From contig JAJNNY010000100.1 of assembly GCA_022453515.1 (NCBI GenBank), forward strand, positions 1 through 64,000: 64,000 bases of DNA, written 5' to 3'. The translations under genes and the position numbers were made by a program. Below the pieces are notes generated by a model. That model was given only the letters and a program-made list of their open reading frames with translations. It was not told the DNA's origin and ran no database searches. The stretch's first letter is position 1; every line of letters starts with the position of its first letter. Shown piece by piece: positions 1 to 11,301 of this stretch. The DNA is from Astrocystis sublimbata. Taxonomy: Eukaryota; Ascomycota; Sordariomycetes; Xylariales; Xylariaceae.

Positions 1-473
1 ATGTTTGCATATGTGTAATGTATGTCTTCATCTGCGGATCCAGCAATTTCTTTAATTAGCACGAGGCCGAAGCAGCGACTGAATTCCAGACTGCAAATGC
101 TCGAGAGACGCGCGGTGATGCCTCGCAATCCGCTTCTAGTGCCGATCGTGAATCCCTCGGCCACGAGCCTCCTTGCCACGGAGTTCTCGGGGCGACTATG
201 GCATGAATGATGTCGTCATTCCATCTTTGAAGTTATTCAACACGCGAACTCCTTAAGTCTAAAGAGCCATGTTCACAAGCTCTTGCGAGGCTATAAAGTC
301 AGCCGTTTCAGCGCAAGAAATGGAAGATGGTTTTTCATCATCATCAAGCACTCATCTTCTATAAACAACTTCTCTTTCCATCTTGGAACCCTTTAAGCAA
401 CTGGCAAAGTTTCTTCTTTCCTTCTATCGGCTTCTACTTAAATCTTTTAAAACCGATAATCAATTCGTTCACA
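1..473. other. intergenic / 5' flank of first secreted-protein gene
   Basis: No convincing gene. The region ends in the presumed promoter and leader of the gene starting at 474. The leader (about 320-470) is rich in TC and CAAG-like pyrimidine tracts, as is common upstream of fungal start codons. An in-frame ATG at 327 would add 49 residues with no recognisable domain. I regard it as leader because the ATG at 474 begins a textbook signal peptide. Confidence 0.5.
292..297 (+). promoter_or_regulatory. candidate TATA box (TATAAA)
   Basis: TATAAA lies about 180 bp upstream of the chosen ATG at 474. It is well placed if the leader is roughly 150 nt. Motif and position only; no other support. Confidence 0.4.
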
Positions 474-1575
474 ATGCTTAACAGCTTCGCTCTCTCTGCT
501 TTGGTTGCGGGCTTCATGACCCAGCACGTCGCCGCCCAAGATGAGCTTATGAGCTTTGATGTCTACAGCCAGAACGACTGCGGCAAGGACGAGAGCAAAG
601 CCTTCTCGGAGAAACACAACACCATCCGCACCGTGAGAACCACAGCAGATGACTTACGCTGTGCTGCAAGCTACATGAACTGGGGAGACTGGCCGCAAGA
701 CGAGGGCATGTACACGGCCTGGGTCGACAGTTCCGGCATCGAGGACGACTGCCAGCTCATCTTCTACAACAGCCAGCCGAAAGATGGCGATGATCCCAAC
801 CAGTGCTTCGTCGGATACCGCTCCATCCAGAGCGACTCGGGATGTGCCTCTGTCGCGATTCCTACCACGTTCGGACTTGTGTAAGCATAGCCAGAATGAG
901 TTTACCTTTTCAGAATCTGACGAGAACAGTTACTGCTGCGGCAATGGCGACTGCAAGCCTTCGCTTCCCACTACGAGCTACGGTAAGGTCAAGAAGGACG
1001 TCCAGGCTGCGCCAGAGCCTAAGAAAGACATCCGGGATGTGACCGAGGCCAAGCGTGCTCCGCTTCTGCAACGCTTCGGCGAGGCTATGAACCTCAAGTC
1101 GAAGAGGGACGGGTGCTCGTTTGACAAGAGCGGCGATGTCAACATCAAGTACTTGCAACCCAAGCAATCGAGTGCCATGGAGACATGCCTGCCCACTGCC
1201 AACCTCGACTGCCAGATCAGCGGCACCTACGAGACGAGCACATCCATCGGAGAGTCAACCACCGAGGGCTCTACCGTTACCGCATCGGCCGCCTTTGAAG
1301 GCATTGGCACGTCGTTTGGCTACGAGATGAGTGTCACCAAGGACATCACCAACGAAAACTCCTTTAGCCGATCCTACACCTTGACGATCCCCAAGGGAAC
1401 ATCGGGTTACCTCATCTTCACGGCCAAGATCTTGTGTGGAACCGGCACCTTCAGCGGAGATGACTGTGATGATGCCCTCCAGGTTGGTGAGAAGGAATGG
1501 TGCATCCCAGCGCTTGTGCCCGGCGAGAACGGCACAGAGCCCGATGGCGCCTTCAGCGTCTTCCAGAACAACTAG
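474..1575 (+). CDS. secreted cysteine-containing protein, function unknown (2 exons)
   Basis: Model: exon 474-880, intron 881-929 (GTAAGC donor, CTGAC branch, AACAG acceptor), exon 930-1575, giving 350 aa. Frame is kept across the junction and the second exon opens with a Cys-rich stretch (YCCGNGDC). Residues 1-21 form a signal peptide ending in VAAQ. The mature protein has paired Cys residues in the first ~140 residues, a Lys-rich segment around 150-190, and then a long region of alternating Ser/Thr and small residues. That last region ends in SYTLTIPKGTSGY, a pattern compatible with an amphipathic beta-hairpin. No family is recognised with confidence. A weak resemblance to the aerolysin/ETX-MTX2 type of beta-rich protein is inference only. 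It could be an extracellular effector-like or cell-wall protein. The start at 474 is preferred over 327 because of the signal peptide. Confidence 0.7.
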
Positions 1576-2771
1576 GTCGCCAAGGCATGACTATTGATGT
1601 GAAGTGTTGGACGGATACACTTTCTTTTGGGGGCTGAATGACTAGTCTCACCACATTCTTGTATTTGTTTTAGCCTCGGTGAAGGCCAGCTAGGGAACCC
1701 CATATCATTGGGAGCTTGGGTAGCCTGTGTATATTAGTTGTAGACTTATTCAGCACTGTTTATCCTCCAATTTGAACCTATGCCTGCCTGGCGTAGTATG
1801 TGAAGTATTTTTGAATGCCCTTGGTTCTAACGAACGAGGAACGACTAAGTAAAACAAAATGTTTTTTCTTTTGCAACTTTTCCTACGTAATTTCGAAAGA
1901 AAAACTATCGTATATTCTAGCCGTAAAAGGGTGGACGAATAGTTACTTCTTTACTTACACGTATTCGTTAGATACTTAGCACTATAGTATATTCTGCCAC
2001 ACATGTGCTGTCACTCCATGTCAAGTCAAGTGCCGATATTCAGCCATCCCATTTCGAACCGAGATAGAACGATAACCCGTATATTCACTAATCCAGTATC
2101 ATTCCGCAAGTATACAGACAATGCCGCAACAGGCGAAGGTGAGAGCTGTTCGCGACACTATAAGATGGACTCTTGAACAACGCCAAATCTCCCCAGAACA
2201 AATAATATCGTTCTATTCGAGATAGGTAAATTTAACTACTAATTGCTCCGGCTGGGTGAGCGATAAGTGCGGTGACGTAGATGGCAGCTTAACAGATTCC
2301 GAAACATCAATGCTTCCTTTGGCCAACTTGGCCGCTCTAAATGCTTCCAATGATGATCCGTGTTGCTCGTTATATTGGTTCTATATAAAGAGATATGCCC
2401 TGCTGGTTCTTGCCAATCCTTCAAAGCCCAAAACGGGCAACATATGGGACTACTTAAGTATCCAGTCTTGGCTCTCATGACTATCGGCAACTTCGATGGG
2501 GAATTTTGCGGCGTGGACATCCAACAACCCTGAACAACCTCCAGATTAATCTTCCAGCCTCCTGGATGACATCATGTAGACCAACCGAACCATTGACGAC
2601 GAAGTCTTCGACCTTCACGCAACAATTGCAATATTTTATGTTTCTTTCGTATCCTCAATAAAATGCATAAGTATGCAACACCCCGGTATAAACCATACAA
2701 GGTCTATTCATAATACGTTGTTGATTATCTTCACGCCCGTGTCCTTAACATGAGACTCAAGAGCAACAACT
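1576..2771. other. intergenic
   Basis: About 1.2 kb with no supported gene, holding the 3' end of the upstream gene and the promoter of the next one. The short ORFs here on both strands have no domain, no Kozak-like context and no codon pattern that I would trust. Confidence 0.6.
2687..2692 (+). promoter_or_regulatory. candidate TATA box (TATAAA)
   Basis: TATAAA sits 80 bp upstream of the ATG at 2772 and is followed by a short leader. The spacing suits a TATA element with a leader of about 50 nt. Confidence 0.45.
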
Positions 2772-3880
2772 ATGGAGATCTCGGTACTCTCTCTCCTTCT
2801 CGCCCTCAACTCCGGTGTGCACGCACTTGATGTACTCCCTTTTCAGGGCTGGTTTCAACCAGTCCCCGATAAGGTCCAGGGACCATCGCCGGACGTTATA
2901 ATACACTACGATCAAACCCCGAACGCCACAAGAAGCGGAAGCTTCAAGCCCTTCAAAAACTCCTGGCCAGAGCTTAGCTCAGACTCAGTACTTCGAGACT
3001 CAGAATGGACATGGCGTATGTGCTCACCCATGCCCAAAATTCGTCGGCTTATCATCCAAGTCGATATCAGACATCGCTTTAGAAGACGACTTTTTACTAA
3101 TGACTTGGCGCAGGCGTCAACGTGAGCCAGTTCTATGCTCCCTATAACCGCGACGATGCCCCAGGACCCAGCAACAGGCAAGCTTTCGTAAGCCAGACCT
3201 ACGACTTCACCTGGTCAGCGGACGGAAACCTCTCAGAAGCTTTAGACGGCGCTACCGGTCCGCTGTGCATCACGCAGCTCGGGCGATACCTTGACCTACC
3301 GGTGAACGTAACCAACAGCCTACTCGACGACGACACCAGCTGTGCCTCTGCGCTCGGCCAGGATTGCGTGAAAGCCATCTTGGACAACTCGCCCTCGCCC
3401 AGCGAGGAGCGCGGATGCGGCCTGGCTTTCGGTGGGAAATTTGACCAGATACCCGAATGCAAGGGGTCGTTGGGACGGCATAGGGGTTCATTGGATGCAA
3501 CCACGACTGGTTTTTCCCTCGGCAACAAGACGGCCCAGATCGACAGCGGCGACACCTTCTGGGTCAACGTAAGCGGTCCCGTGCTGGGCAACGAGACATG
3601 GTTGTACAACAACATGGCGAACCAGATACAGGTGTTGCTCCTAAGCGTCCTGCTGCCTACGAATTCATCGCCGGGCACGGCAAATGTATCCGGGACGGAG
3701 CTCCTCTGTATTCGTGCAAATAACACCGAGCTGCCCGAGATCGACGCCGACGACGACGGCGTGGCGAGTGTGGGTGAAGTGGTGCTATTGAGTGCAGGCA
3801 CAACGATTGCCGGGGTTGGCGGGCTCACATACTTGGGACTTGTGGCTTTAGCTGTTGCTGTTGTCTTAGGTTCAAATTGA
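2772..3880 (+). CDS. secreted/GPI-anchor-like glycoprotein, function unknown (2 exons)
   Basis: Model: exon 2772-3015, intron 3016-3113 (GTATGT donor, CTAAT branch, CAG acceptor), exon 3114-3880, giving 336 aa with frame kept. The N-terminus (MEISVLSLLLALNSGVHA) is a signal peptide. The body has several N-x-S/T sequons (for example NVTNS, NVSG, NETW) and a handful of Cys residues. The C-terminus ends in a ~25-residue hydrophobic run (GLTYLGLVALAVAVVLGSN) with no charged cytosolic tail, as expected of a GPI-attachment signal. A small residue cluster precedes it. I recognise no catalytic domain. Probably a cell-surface protein. Like its neighbour at 474 it is on the plus strand and predicted secreted, but nothing shows co-function. 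Confidence 0.7.
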
Positions 3881-5160
3881 TGACTTGAAATGCTAATAAT
3901 ACCTACCGCATATAGCTCATAATGCAAAAGCGTCTGAGATTCAATATTTCCGAACCGTCCAAGACCTATTTAAGTGTACCCTTACACGTTTCCTGCCGGG
4001 TTGGTGAGCTCGATCTTGACCATTTTCATATGCTGCTAAACCTTGGCGCCGAATCGGAGGGGCAAGGCCGCCGTCTTCATGAATCCTCAACCGGTAGACG
4101 GCAGGCCAGAAAATGGAGGAGGTCAAGAAGACACGGCGGGCGATGGGGCGTTTAAGGTGGTGTGGTTGCCATATGTGCTTTGATTCTATCAGCGCAGTCG
4201 GTGTGTGTGATGCGGGCGGCGTAGTAGTTTGTAGGAAGGAAGGGTTTATTGTTGTTCGAGCGACTTCCTAGGAAGTCACTTAAACGGATCGCTTAAACGG
4301 ATCATCTTGTAATGCATAATACCTAGGTAAGATCCGTTTTACAGTAAACCTCCAGGCTTCTAAGTTGAACGGATTTGCTTTTGTGCAACTCCAGGCTGTG
4401 ATTAATTGAAGTGTTTTAGAAATTAAGTACGCAGATTTTGTTCATATCGGGGCGTGGTTCAGGTTGGCTTCACATTCCGATCCGGGATGGTCAAACCCGT
4501 CTCAGAGGTACCCACTTCACCCACCCACCCATTGACATATAGGAGGTAGAGAAGAAAGTAAAAGCAAAGTGAAATAGAGGATCTAATCCTCTGAAATAGA
4601 GACTCGTCATAAGTTATCTGGGTCTATTTCATATCCCAATACAAAAAGAAGGGTACATACAGCCCAGGTACCTAGGTACTTACTACTGAGGCACGGAGAC
4701 AGGCAAGTTTTGATGAAAGCCACAGTCCATAGTAGTATTGTTTCCATTCTCCCAGCATCAACCTGTACCATCGATTCCAGTGTTAACAATTGAATCAGTT
4801 TTGATACACCTCCAAGCTCTTCCAAATTCTACTAAAGGTATCCCAATAGTGAATCATCTTATTCGCCCGTATTACATTAGGTAAGCATGGGTGCACAGTG
4901 GCTATAATATAGTTTCCGGATATCGTAGCGCACGGTAGATGCCCCCTCAACCGCCCTCCTGATTAAATTTCTGGAAGAAGTTGTCAGCCGCAGTGCTAGA
5001 CGTGTAACACTTTGCGCGGGGAATACCTACCAGCTTGGAAGAGTTCCAACCTCAACGCCACGCCTGAACCGCACACGGGCGAGTCTTCCTGTATCTCTTG
5101 GCGCCTTTTCGTATATTGTTCTGATCCCAAAGATCCGCAACCATGTCGTATATAACGTGG
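3881..5160. other. intergenic with small dispersed repeats
   Basis: No supported gene. Around 4277-4385 the octamer AACGGATC and close variants recur in both orientations (two direct copies at about 4283-4303 and inverted near 4331). Several copies of the intergenic TACCTAGGTA-type palindrome occur (for example near 4669). The rest looks featureless. Confidence 0.5.
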
Positions 5161-5661
5161 CTAGCGGCTCCGTCTTCTCTTTTCCGCTTCTTTCTCAATC
5201 TTTCTTCGCTCCTCGGCTATTTCCTGCCTTTTCTGACTGTCCGCAAGGAATATCATCTCCATCGCCGTACAAGTGCAAGTGAACACACATATCGAAGCAA
5301 GTATGAGAGCTTTGTTCGATTCTCGCAGTAGGATGTCATCGCAGCGGTAGGGTTTCCGTCGCAGCGGCAGCTGGGCTCGCGCTGCTTGTGCCCATCGTTG
5401 TGCGCATCGAATAATAGGTGCTAATGGCCACATGATGATTACTGAAGGTGTGGAAAGCTTGGTGTTTCGATGAGACGGAGGGGTCTTGAACAGCCGCGTT
5501 CTTTTTCTGCGGTTTGATTCTTTTATCTTCTTATGGGAACGAGAGGTATTGCGAGGGTGGGTGGTTGTGGTTGTGGTCTTCGTAAACAGTGAATGTTGTC
5601 GATTGCTTTGGAAGTACCTAGGTAGGTAGAGTGCGACCATTAATAACAATAAGCATAGCAC
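5161..5661 (-). CDS. doubtful small membrane/coiled-coil protein
   Basis: Open frame of 166 aa. A hydrophobic segment (LILASICVFTCTCTAM) is followed by a charged, heptad-like Arg/Lys/Glu tail (QKRQEIAEERRKIEKEAEK), so a short membrane anchor plus coiled coil is conceivable. The N-terminal half is basic and low in complexity. Against it, the opposite strand also has a short open frame, no homologous family is recognised and the frame may be chance. If real, the true start may be an internal Met. Confidence 0.25.
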   Translation of the reverse strand: MLCLLLLMVALYLPRYFQSNRQHSLFTKTTTTTTHPRNTSRSHKKIKESNRRKRTRLFKTPPSHRNTKLSTPSVIIMWPLAPIIRCAQRWAQAARAQLPLRRKPYRCDDILLRESNKALILASICVFTCTCTAMEMIFLADSQKRQEIAEERRKIEKEAEKRRRSR

Positions 5662-6447
5662 GGTCCTCGGAGCTTATATATAGAGAATAGTAGGAGGAAC
5701 ATCCTGCTGTTCTTCAACTGGATAAGTCATTAAATTACTTTGATATTGTTTAAGGTTCAGAAGGGGCAGGGTGTGCTACAGTATGGAAATCGCGATCGTG
5801 GCCCATCAAGCCCCCCCAAATGCGGGATTGGACCTGTCGCACTGGCTGCCTAATACGCCTGTGCGGATAGTGAATAGAAGGCACATGTCAAAGAATCATG
5901 ATGCAGCTCAAAAAGGTGAAGTGACTTTGCTTCCACCTGAAGTAAACTCTGACTCAGCAGCATGATTACGAGGTAACCCATCCAGGTACGCTCGCAGCCA
6001 TCAAGAAAATGCCTCATCGTCGTTTTTTGGAAGTAACAATACTGGGAACGCGGTACTGCAAGAAACTATCGCCAAGGGTCACGCATATGTCACTAGCAAT
6101 AAGAGAGACTGACACGTCTCGAGTTGGGACTTTGATAGTTCATATTGTGTAGTGTGTGGGGGGAATGGCAGCTCCTTTCTGCGATGATTGATACCCATAA
6201 CCCATAACCCATCCATCCTAACCCATCCATCCTAACCCATCCATCCTAACCCATCCATCCTAACCCATCCATCCTAATCCTGTACACGTACCATGAGTCG
6301 TGAATCGTGAATCGTGAAGCGTAAAGCCGTATCATCATAATAGTAAAACCAACCAAACAGCATGCTCAAGCAACAACAGCGAATGACAAAACAATAGCAT
6401 ATTCCTCTCCTCAATCCTTCCAAAGCTTCTGTGGCACCCTTCTTGGA
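5662..6447. other. intergenic containing a minisatellite
   Basis: No supported gene. The only structured element is the short tandem array at 6194-6277, described separately. Confidence 0.6.
6194..6277. repeat. 14-bp minisatellite (CCCATCCATCCTAA)5 with 7-bp half units
   Basis: Two copies of CCCATAA (6194-6207) are followed by five exact copies of CCCATCCATCCTAA (6208-6277). On the opposite strand the unit reads TTAGGATGGATGGG, which loosely recalls a telomere-type TTAGGG repeat. It lies about 170 bp beyond the stop codon of the gene on the minus strand. Confidence 0.9.
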
Positions 6448-8479
6448 TCAGTCCTCATCGCTCCACAATGCCTTCAACTCATGGTACGTGCGATCCAAAT
6501 ACTCCTCACGGCGTGCCTCAAGTTCCAACAACTTTTCAGGATCAAGTGTGTCCAGCTCAGTATGGTCGGGGCTGTAAACGTCGTCCATGTCCAGTTCAAT
6601 ATGTTCGGGGTTGTAAACGTTGTCCATGTCCGCGTCCATCTCTGATGGTAGTGTTGTTTCTGTCGATGGATCCTTAGACTCGTAGTCCGAACCCTGCGGC
6701 TCACGGTCGTCGTTGTCGCCAGCTACCGCACCTACGGAGCTGGGGGGCGAAAATTCATCGACGAGATAATCCGAATCTTCCCACTCCCAGTCTTCGTCCC
6801 ATAAGTTGTCTTTGTGCAAGGGGGTTTCTGGTGATGTTTCCCATCGAGCACTGTCGTAGTAAGGCGGTACCGGATCTTTAGTACCGGTGCTCAGCACCTG
6901 GCGTATCGCTGGCCGAACCCACTGTACCATGTGTTAGTCTTTGGCGTCTCGGTGCTGGATTCGAACTTGGATCAGGGCTCGTCGAGGTTTCTTGGTACGA
7001 CGGGGCCCTGATGCGTCGAATCTTGCAAGAAATGATGAGAAAACAATAAACAAACACGAAGCGGAGATTAGGTAACTTACAGCTGATCGAGCAGATTCAA
7101 GATCGAACAAGGCGGTTTCGTCGTCGATGAACCTATTGACGGGGCGTGCGGTGCCGGTCGCGAAAAGGGTGACCGCGCGAGTGCGAGCATTATAAGCCGC
7201 GAAGGGTGCGTAGTAGTCTCCGAACCGATCGCAGATGTCCTCAAGGGCTGCTCTAAAGCCGGGATAACATGGGAGTGGCTCGGGGTACCCTGATGGGTTT
7301 GCGCACGTTACCGAGATATCCATTTTGTGTCTGCGGAAGAATTTCAAGACAGCGTTGGATACACAGATCTTTGGTGATAAGGGGACTCGCGTGGCGTAAG
7401 ATGTTTCCAAGATGCGATCCAACCACTGGATTGGGTGTCTAGAGGAGTCAAATCGTGGAACTTGTCTGGAAAGTGCTGGTGTGATTTCACGTTGGGGTTC
7501 GTTGTTGTCTGCGAGAAGGATTTCCTCGGTTCGCTGGTTGGGGGGAGAGTTACTTGTATGCGTGCGCGGGGAGGTTCGAGCAGCTTCGCCGCGTGCCCGG
7601 ACTTTCTTTTGAACAGAATGGCCACTTGTCCTGTGGCAGAGCGAATTAGGGTTCTTCAAGCGCAAGGGAAGCCTGGCGACCAAGGGGGTTGCCTCGTGTT
7701 GTTGAACCTTAATCGTGTCTTGCATGCAATGTCAGCCGTATTCATGCAAAGTGCGAGGCTGGGTGGCCTGGGGGGATCTTGTTACAGACAAAACAGAATA
7801 GGGGTCCATTACCAGTTGCGGTGTCCCCTGGCAGAGGCGTGAACAATCGAAATAAGCCTGTCTTGCCCAAAGACTCAAGAAAATCACCAGATTCAGCCAG
7901 CCCAGGCAGCAGCGGAGGAGTATCGCAACATTGCCTTATGGTCACCTCAGATATGGTGCTGAAGCTGGCACGTCTGACTTGACTAGTAGAGCGTCCACAG
8001 AACACCGGGCCGGTGCGAGTGGCGACTGTGGCCCAACGTCGCGCATCTTGTTGACAGGCCCGCAGATGCATCCTCGAGCGAAGGGACCAAGTCTGGCAGG
8101 ACGAGTCTCCAGAGGGTGTGGTGCGATTTTCCGAGCCGCAAACGTTCCGAAAAGACGACCCGAGAGAACTGATGCTTTTGCGGACGGCTGGCCACGTCTG
8201 ACCCAGCATTTCGATGTGCTCGGCATCAAAATCGTCGTCCGATTTCATGTCATACCACATATTATTAGCTGTGCGATCTGTTGTTATTCTATGGTCATCT
8301 GGGCTGGTTCTTTTGGTGATGCTTTCTTTCAGGCCCCTGAGTCGGTCTCGCAATGAACTCTTGCTGATACCGGTGTGAGTCGGACTACCACGAGTAGACG
8401 ACATAGACACGGCTGGCGATCCATCAATGTCCAGCGGCGTGCCGCCACCACGGTCGGCTCGTCTACGTAAGTGTAACAT
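6448..8479 (-). CDS. hypothetical protein with acidic C-terminus (3-exon model)
   Basis: Proposed exons 8479-7813, 7718-7081 and 6921-6448 give 592 aa. The second intron (7080-6922; GTAAGT donor, CTAAC branch, ACAG acceptor) joins two convincing coding segments in phase. The first intron (7812-7719; GTAATG donor, CTGAC branch, AAG acceptor) also keeps frame but uses a weaker acceptor, so the first exon is less certain. The gene might instead begin near 7725. The middle segment has a globular, mixed composition. The C-terminal 158 residues are strongly acidic, with a short internal duplication (MDNVYNPEHIELD / MDDVYSPDHTELD) encoded by adjacent 39-bp repeats at 6550-6588 and 6589-6627. No domain family is recognised. 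Confidence 0.5.
6550..6627 (-). repeat. 39-bp in-frame tandem duplication inside acidic tail
   Basis: Two adjacent 39-bp copies (6550-6588, 6589-6627) differ at a few positions, nearly all transitions. They encode the doubled acidic motif of the hypothetical protein. Confidence 0.8.
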
Positions 8480-9226
8480 GGTACTGGATTGTCAAACGAG
8501 TGGATGGATGCGGTACTTAAAACAATATCAATGGTATAAAGTTGGGAATATGGGGCAGGCTGCTCCTGGGGGGAGACTATTGGGACCAAGAATAGATGTC
8601 GAATGCTGACCGAGTGTAGAGTGAATGGATGGATTTGATGTATGTTTCTGACCAACATCAACAACATTGGTTATCATTGACCGAATCAAGTACCTTAAGT
8701 ACTTAGGTAGGTGCGGACTTGTATTTCAGACAACAACTTGGTGCAAGGCTGCGAGTAGCTATGGCAGCAAGATGCGCCTGCTCCAGCCTACACATATAGA
8801 TACTTTACGTTTGAACTCAGGTCGCTCCCCCTTAGTGATGCCGTGTACTATATGGGAAATTACGTGTCTACATCTAAACCTGGTTCGCGAAAGGCAGCAG
8901 GGTCGACCAAGGCATCAATGTCACAGGGAAATCAAGAGTCTAGCCCGTGGCGCGAAAATGGAATAAAAATGCCAAGTTTGTAAGCGTTATCAAGCTCTTA
9001 CATAAAATGGAGCACTATTCATGTTAATTCTCCTCATTTCAGAGCCATCAAAAGGTAGCCAGTGAGTTATTTCAAGACTAAACAGAATGCTGATCAGAAG
9101 CTTGTGTAGACGTTTTTATATTTGATACTGTCATCTCTGGGTTCGGAAAACGTCGAGGAGGTGGGACTTGTCTGGTTTGAAGTGGGTTGAGTTATTGGGT
9201 ACTAGGTATTAGTGAAAAATATTACA
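8480..9226. other. intergenic
   Basis: About 750 bp between two minus-strand genes: promoter of the gene ending at 8479 and 3' flank of the PPR gene. One TACCTTAAGTACTTAGGTAGGT-like imperfect palindrome lies near 8690-8712. No gene supported. Confidence 0.6.
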
Positions 9227-11301
9227 CTACCTCATTGTACTTTTTTGATTGAATTTGCGCTCAAACCGCCACTCTCGGCGGTGCTCTCCTTCAACATCCA
9301 ACATCCGATAAGTTGACTCAGGAGTCCGCTGTTCAGGCTTACTTCTCCTTGTTCTAGTGGCCCGATGAACCTCAGGAGGTTCGACGGTATCTTCGTGGGC
9401 TTCTTCGTAGGCTTCTTCCCGCATCCTCATCTGCTCTTCGAGATGAGGCTTCTCCGTTTGAATGTAATTATTGACGAATTTGGTAAGACTGGCGTGCCTT
9501 GTCTTCATCAGAGCCAGCTGGGCTTGTGTGAGGACGGCAGCATGATTACTGATGATAATGTCGCAAGCAACATTCAGTTTCCGTGCGAGTGCGACCACTT
9601 CTGCCTTGGTATTCAGCACTGAGCCCAGAGCGTTGCGATCGACGGCATCTGGAGGGCTCAAGGCGGACTTTTTCGCAGCCGATTGGTAAGGCGCAAAAAC
9701 GTGACTAATAGCTGCCGCCATTGTTTGGGCCCAGAGTTCCGTCGCGCGATCAGGGTCCTCGCCGGGACTGCTTTCGAACGCACGCTTCGATGCGTGGGCG
9801 ACCTGAAGGTAGACTCGTAGTGATCGCACATCGGAAAGGCTCGGATTCCTTTCCATGGTCTTCAGTATCGCCGTGGCATTATCAACAACTGCCTTGTTGA
9901 GGTTGTCACGTAGACAGATGTTCATGGCGAGCCGAATATGCTTGGCAAGAAGCTTATCGCTCGGCATGGACTGTATCATGGTAGCGGCTCTACCGCTGTT
10001 CTTCCCACGGTGGAAGACTCTAAGTATCTGGGTCCAGTTATTGGCATCGGGGACAACGTGATGATGCAAAGTGAATATGTTCCAGTACTTGACCGCCTGG
10101 GTGGTCCTGCCAGTCTTCTCCACAGCCTCCAGGAGTAATGAAAGAGAGTTATTTCCCGGCTGAGGGTATGTGCTGGCTGGCAACCCAGAGCTTGCCTCGA
10201 CGGGCTTGATGGGCACGGGTGCACTGCTGACGGCTTTCTCTTGCCCGGGTAAGCCCTTGTTCTCTGTCCTGGGAATCAGCATGGTCTGCTCGATGAGACT
10301 CTCGATAGCATCAGCATCCTTGTATCCTCCCATGAGTAAGATGCGGCCCATAGCACACACCAGTTCCTCGTCTATGGCGACAGAACCAGCTCTCCAGCGT
10401 GAGATGACCTCCTGCCATATGGTCTTGGCGCGTTGTATTGCAATCTCCTTCTCTTTCTGGATCTCGTGCTCGCCTAGGCGCCCACCGGCGGGCTCACCAG
10501 CAGGTTCCACATCGGCTTTAGTGCGTATGGCGTTCAAGATGGTGGTGTAGGTCTGATGATTGGGCTTCCGACTTGGGTCGTCGGAGGAGTTCAGGATGGT
10601 GAACATGGAGTCGATGTCGCCGACCCTGGCACAGACGTTCAGAACGGCATTGAGATGTATAACATTGGGTTTTATGCGGCCGTGGCTCAGCATGTTTTGA
10701 TAGAGCTTGTAGGCTTCGTTGAGGGCTAGCTTGGGATGCTCGGAGTGGGCGCATCCTCGAAAGATAATGGTGTAGGTTTGGGCATTGGGCTGCTGGCCGC
10801 GCTTTTTCATCTGCTCCGTCTCGCATTAGCAAAATCGAAGCACGACGAGGCCGAGAGAGGAAGAGAGCGACAAGATAGGAGAGGACCGACCTCGTTGTAC
10901 AGCTTAAGAGCGGCGTGTATGCGGCGCTGGCGCAGCTGGTAGTCGATGAGGTGGTTCCAGCTGACAACGACACTCTTGTCCTTGCTGGCGACCCTTGTCA
11001 TCGAGGAAGCGAGATCGAGATCGTCCTTTTCCAGGGCTCTCCTGACACGGTGGGAGATGTGGAGGGGATCGGTGAGGTATTTGAGCTCCTTGCGAACGGC
11101 AAACTCGGTGGCGCTACCCAGCACCGGCGGCGGCGCACGGGCAGCAACAGCGGCATACGCTCGGCTGGATCGGTCTGGTCGGTCTGGTCGTTCTGACGGA
11201 GAGGCCCTCGGTATGTTCCCGAGAACAGGCAGGGTTCCGGAGAAACCGAGCCCAGCTGCATTTTTCGACGCTCGTCGGAGACAGGCTTGACAGACGAACA
11301 T
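9227..11301 (-). CDS. mitochondrial pentatricopeptide-repeat (PPR) protein
   Basis: Exons 11301-10891 and 10810-9227, joined across an 80-nt intron (GTCGGT donor, CTAAT branch, GCAG acceptor), give about 664 aa in a continuous frame. The N-terminus (MFVCQACLRRASKNAAG) is basic and acid-free, like a mitochondrial presequence. An upstream in-frame ATG at 11340 is possible but less presequence-like. PPR-type helical repeats are visible from about residue 100: NAQTYTIIFRGCA, KPNVIHLNAVLNVCARVG and KPNHQTYTTILNAI are canonical. Later ones are more diverged (VPDANNWTQILRVFHR). Such proteins bind organellar RNA and support processing or translation of mitochondrial transcripts. I cannot assign the particular orthologue. 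The C-terminal ~100 residues are charged. Confidence 0.85.

Noticed and set aside
3199..3927. 242-aa open frame on the minus strand
   Set aside because: Antisense to the well-supported spliced secreted-protein gene (2772-3880).
5143..5331. 62-aa hydrophobic open frame on the plus strand
   Set aside because: Antisense to the (itself doubtful) charged frame at 5161-5661; a Phe/Leu-rich frame is the expected complement of a Lys/Glu-rich one.
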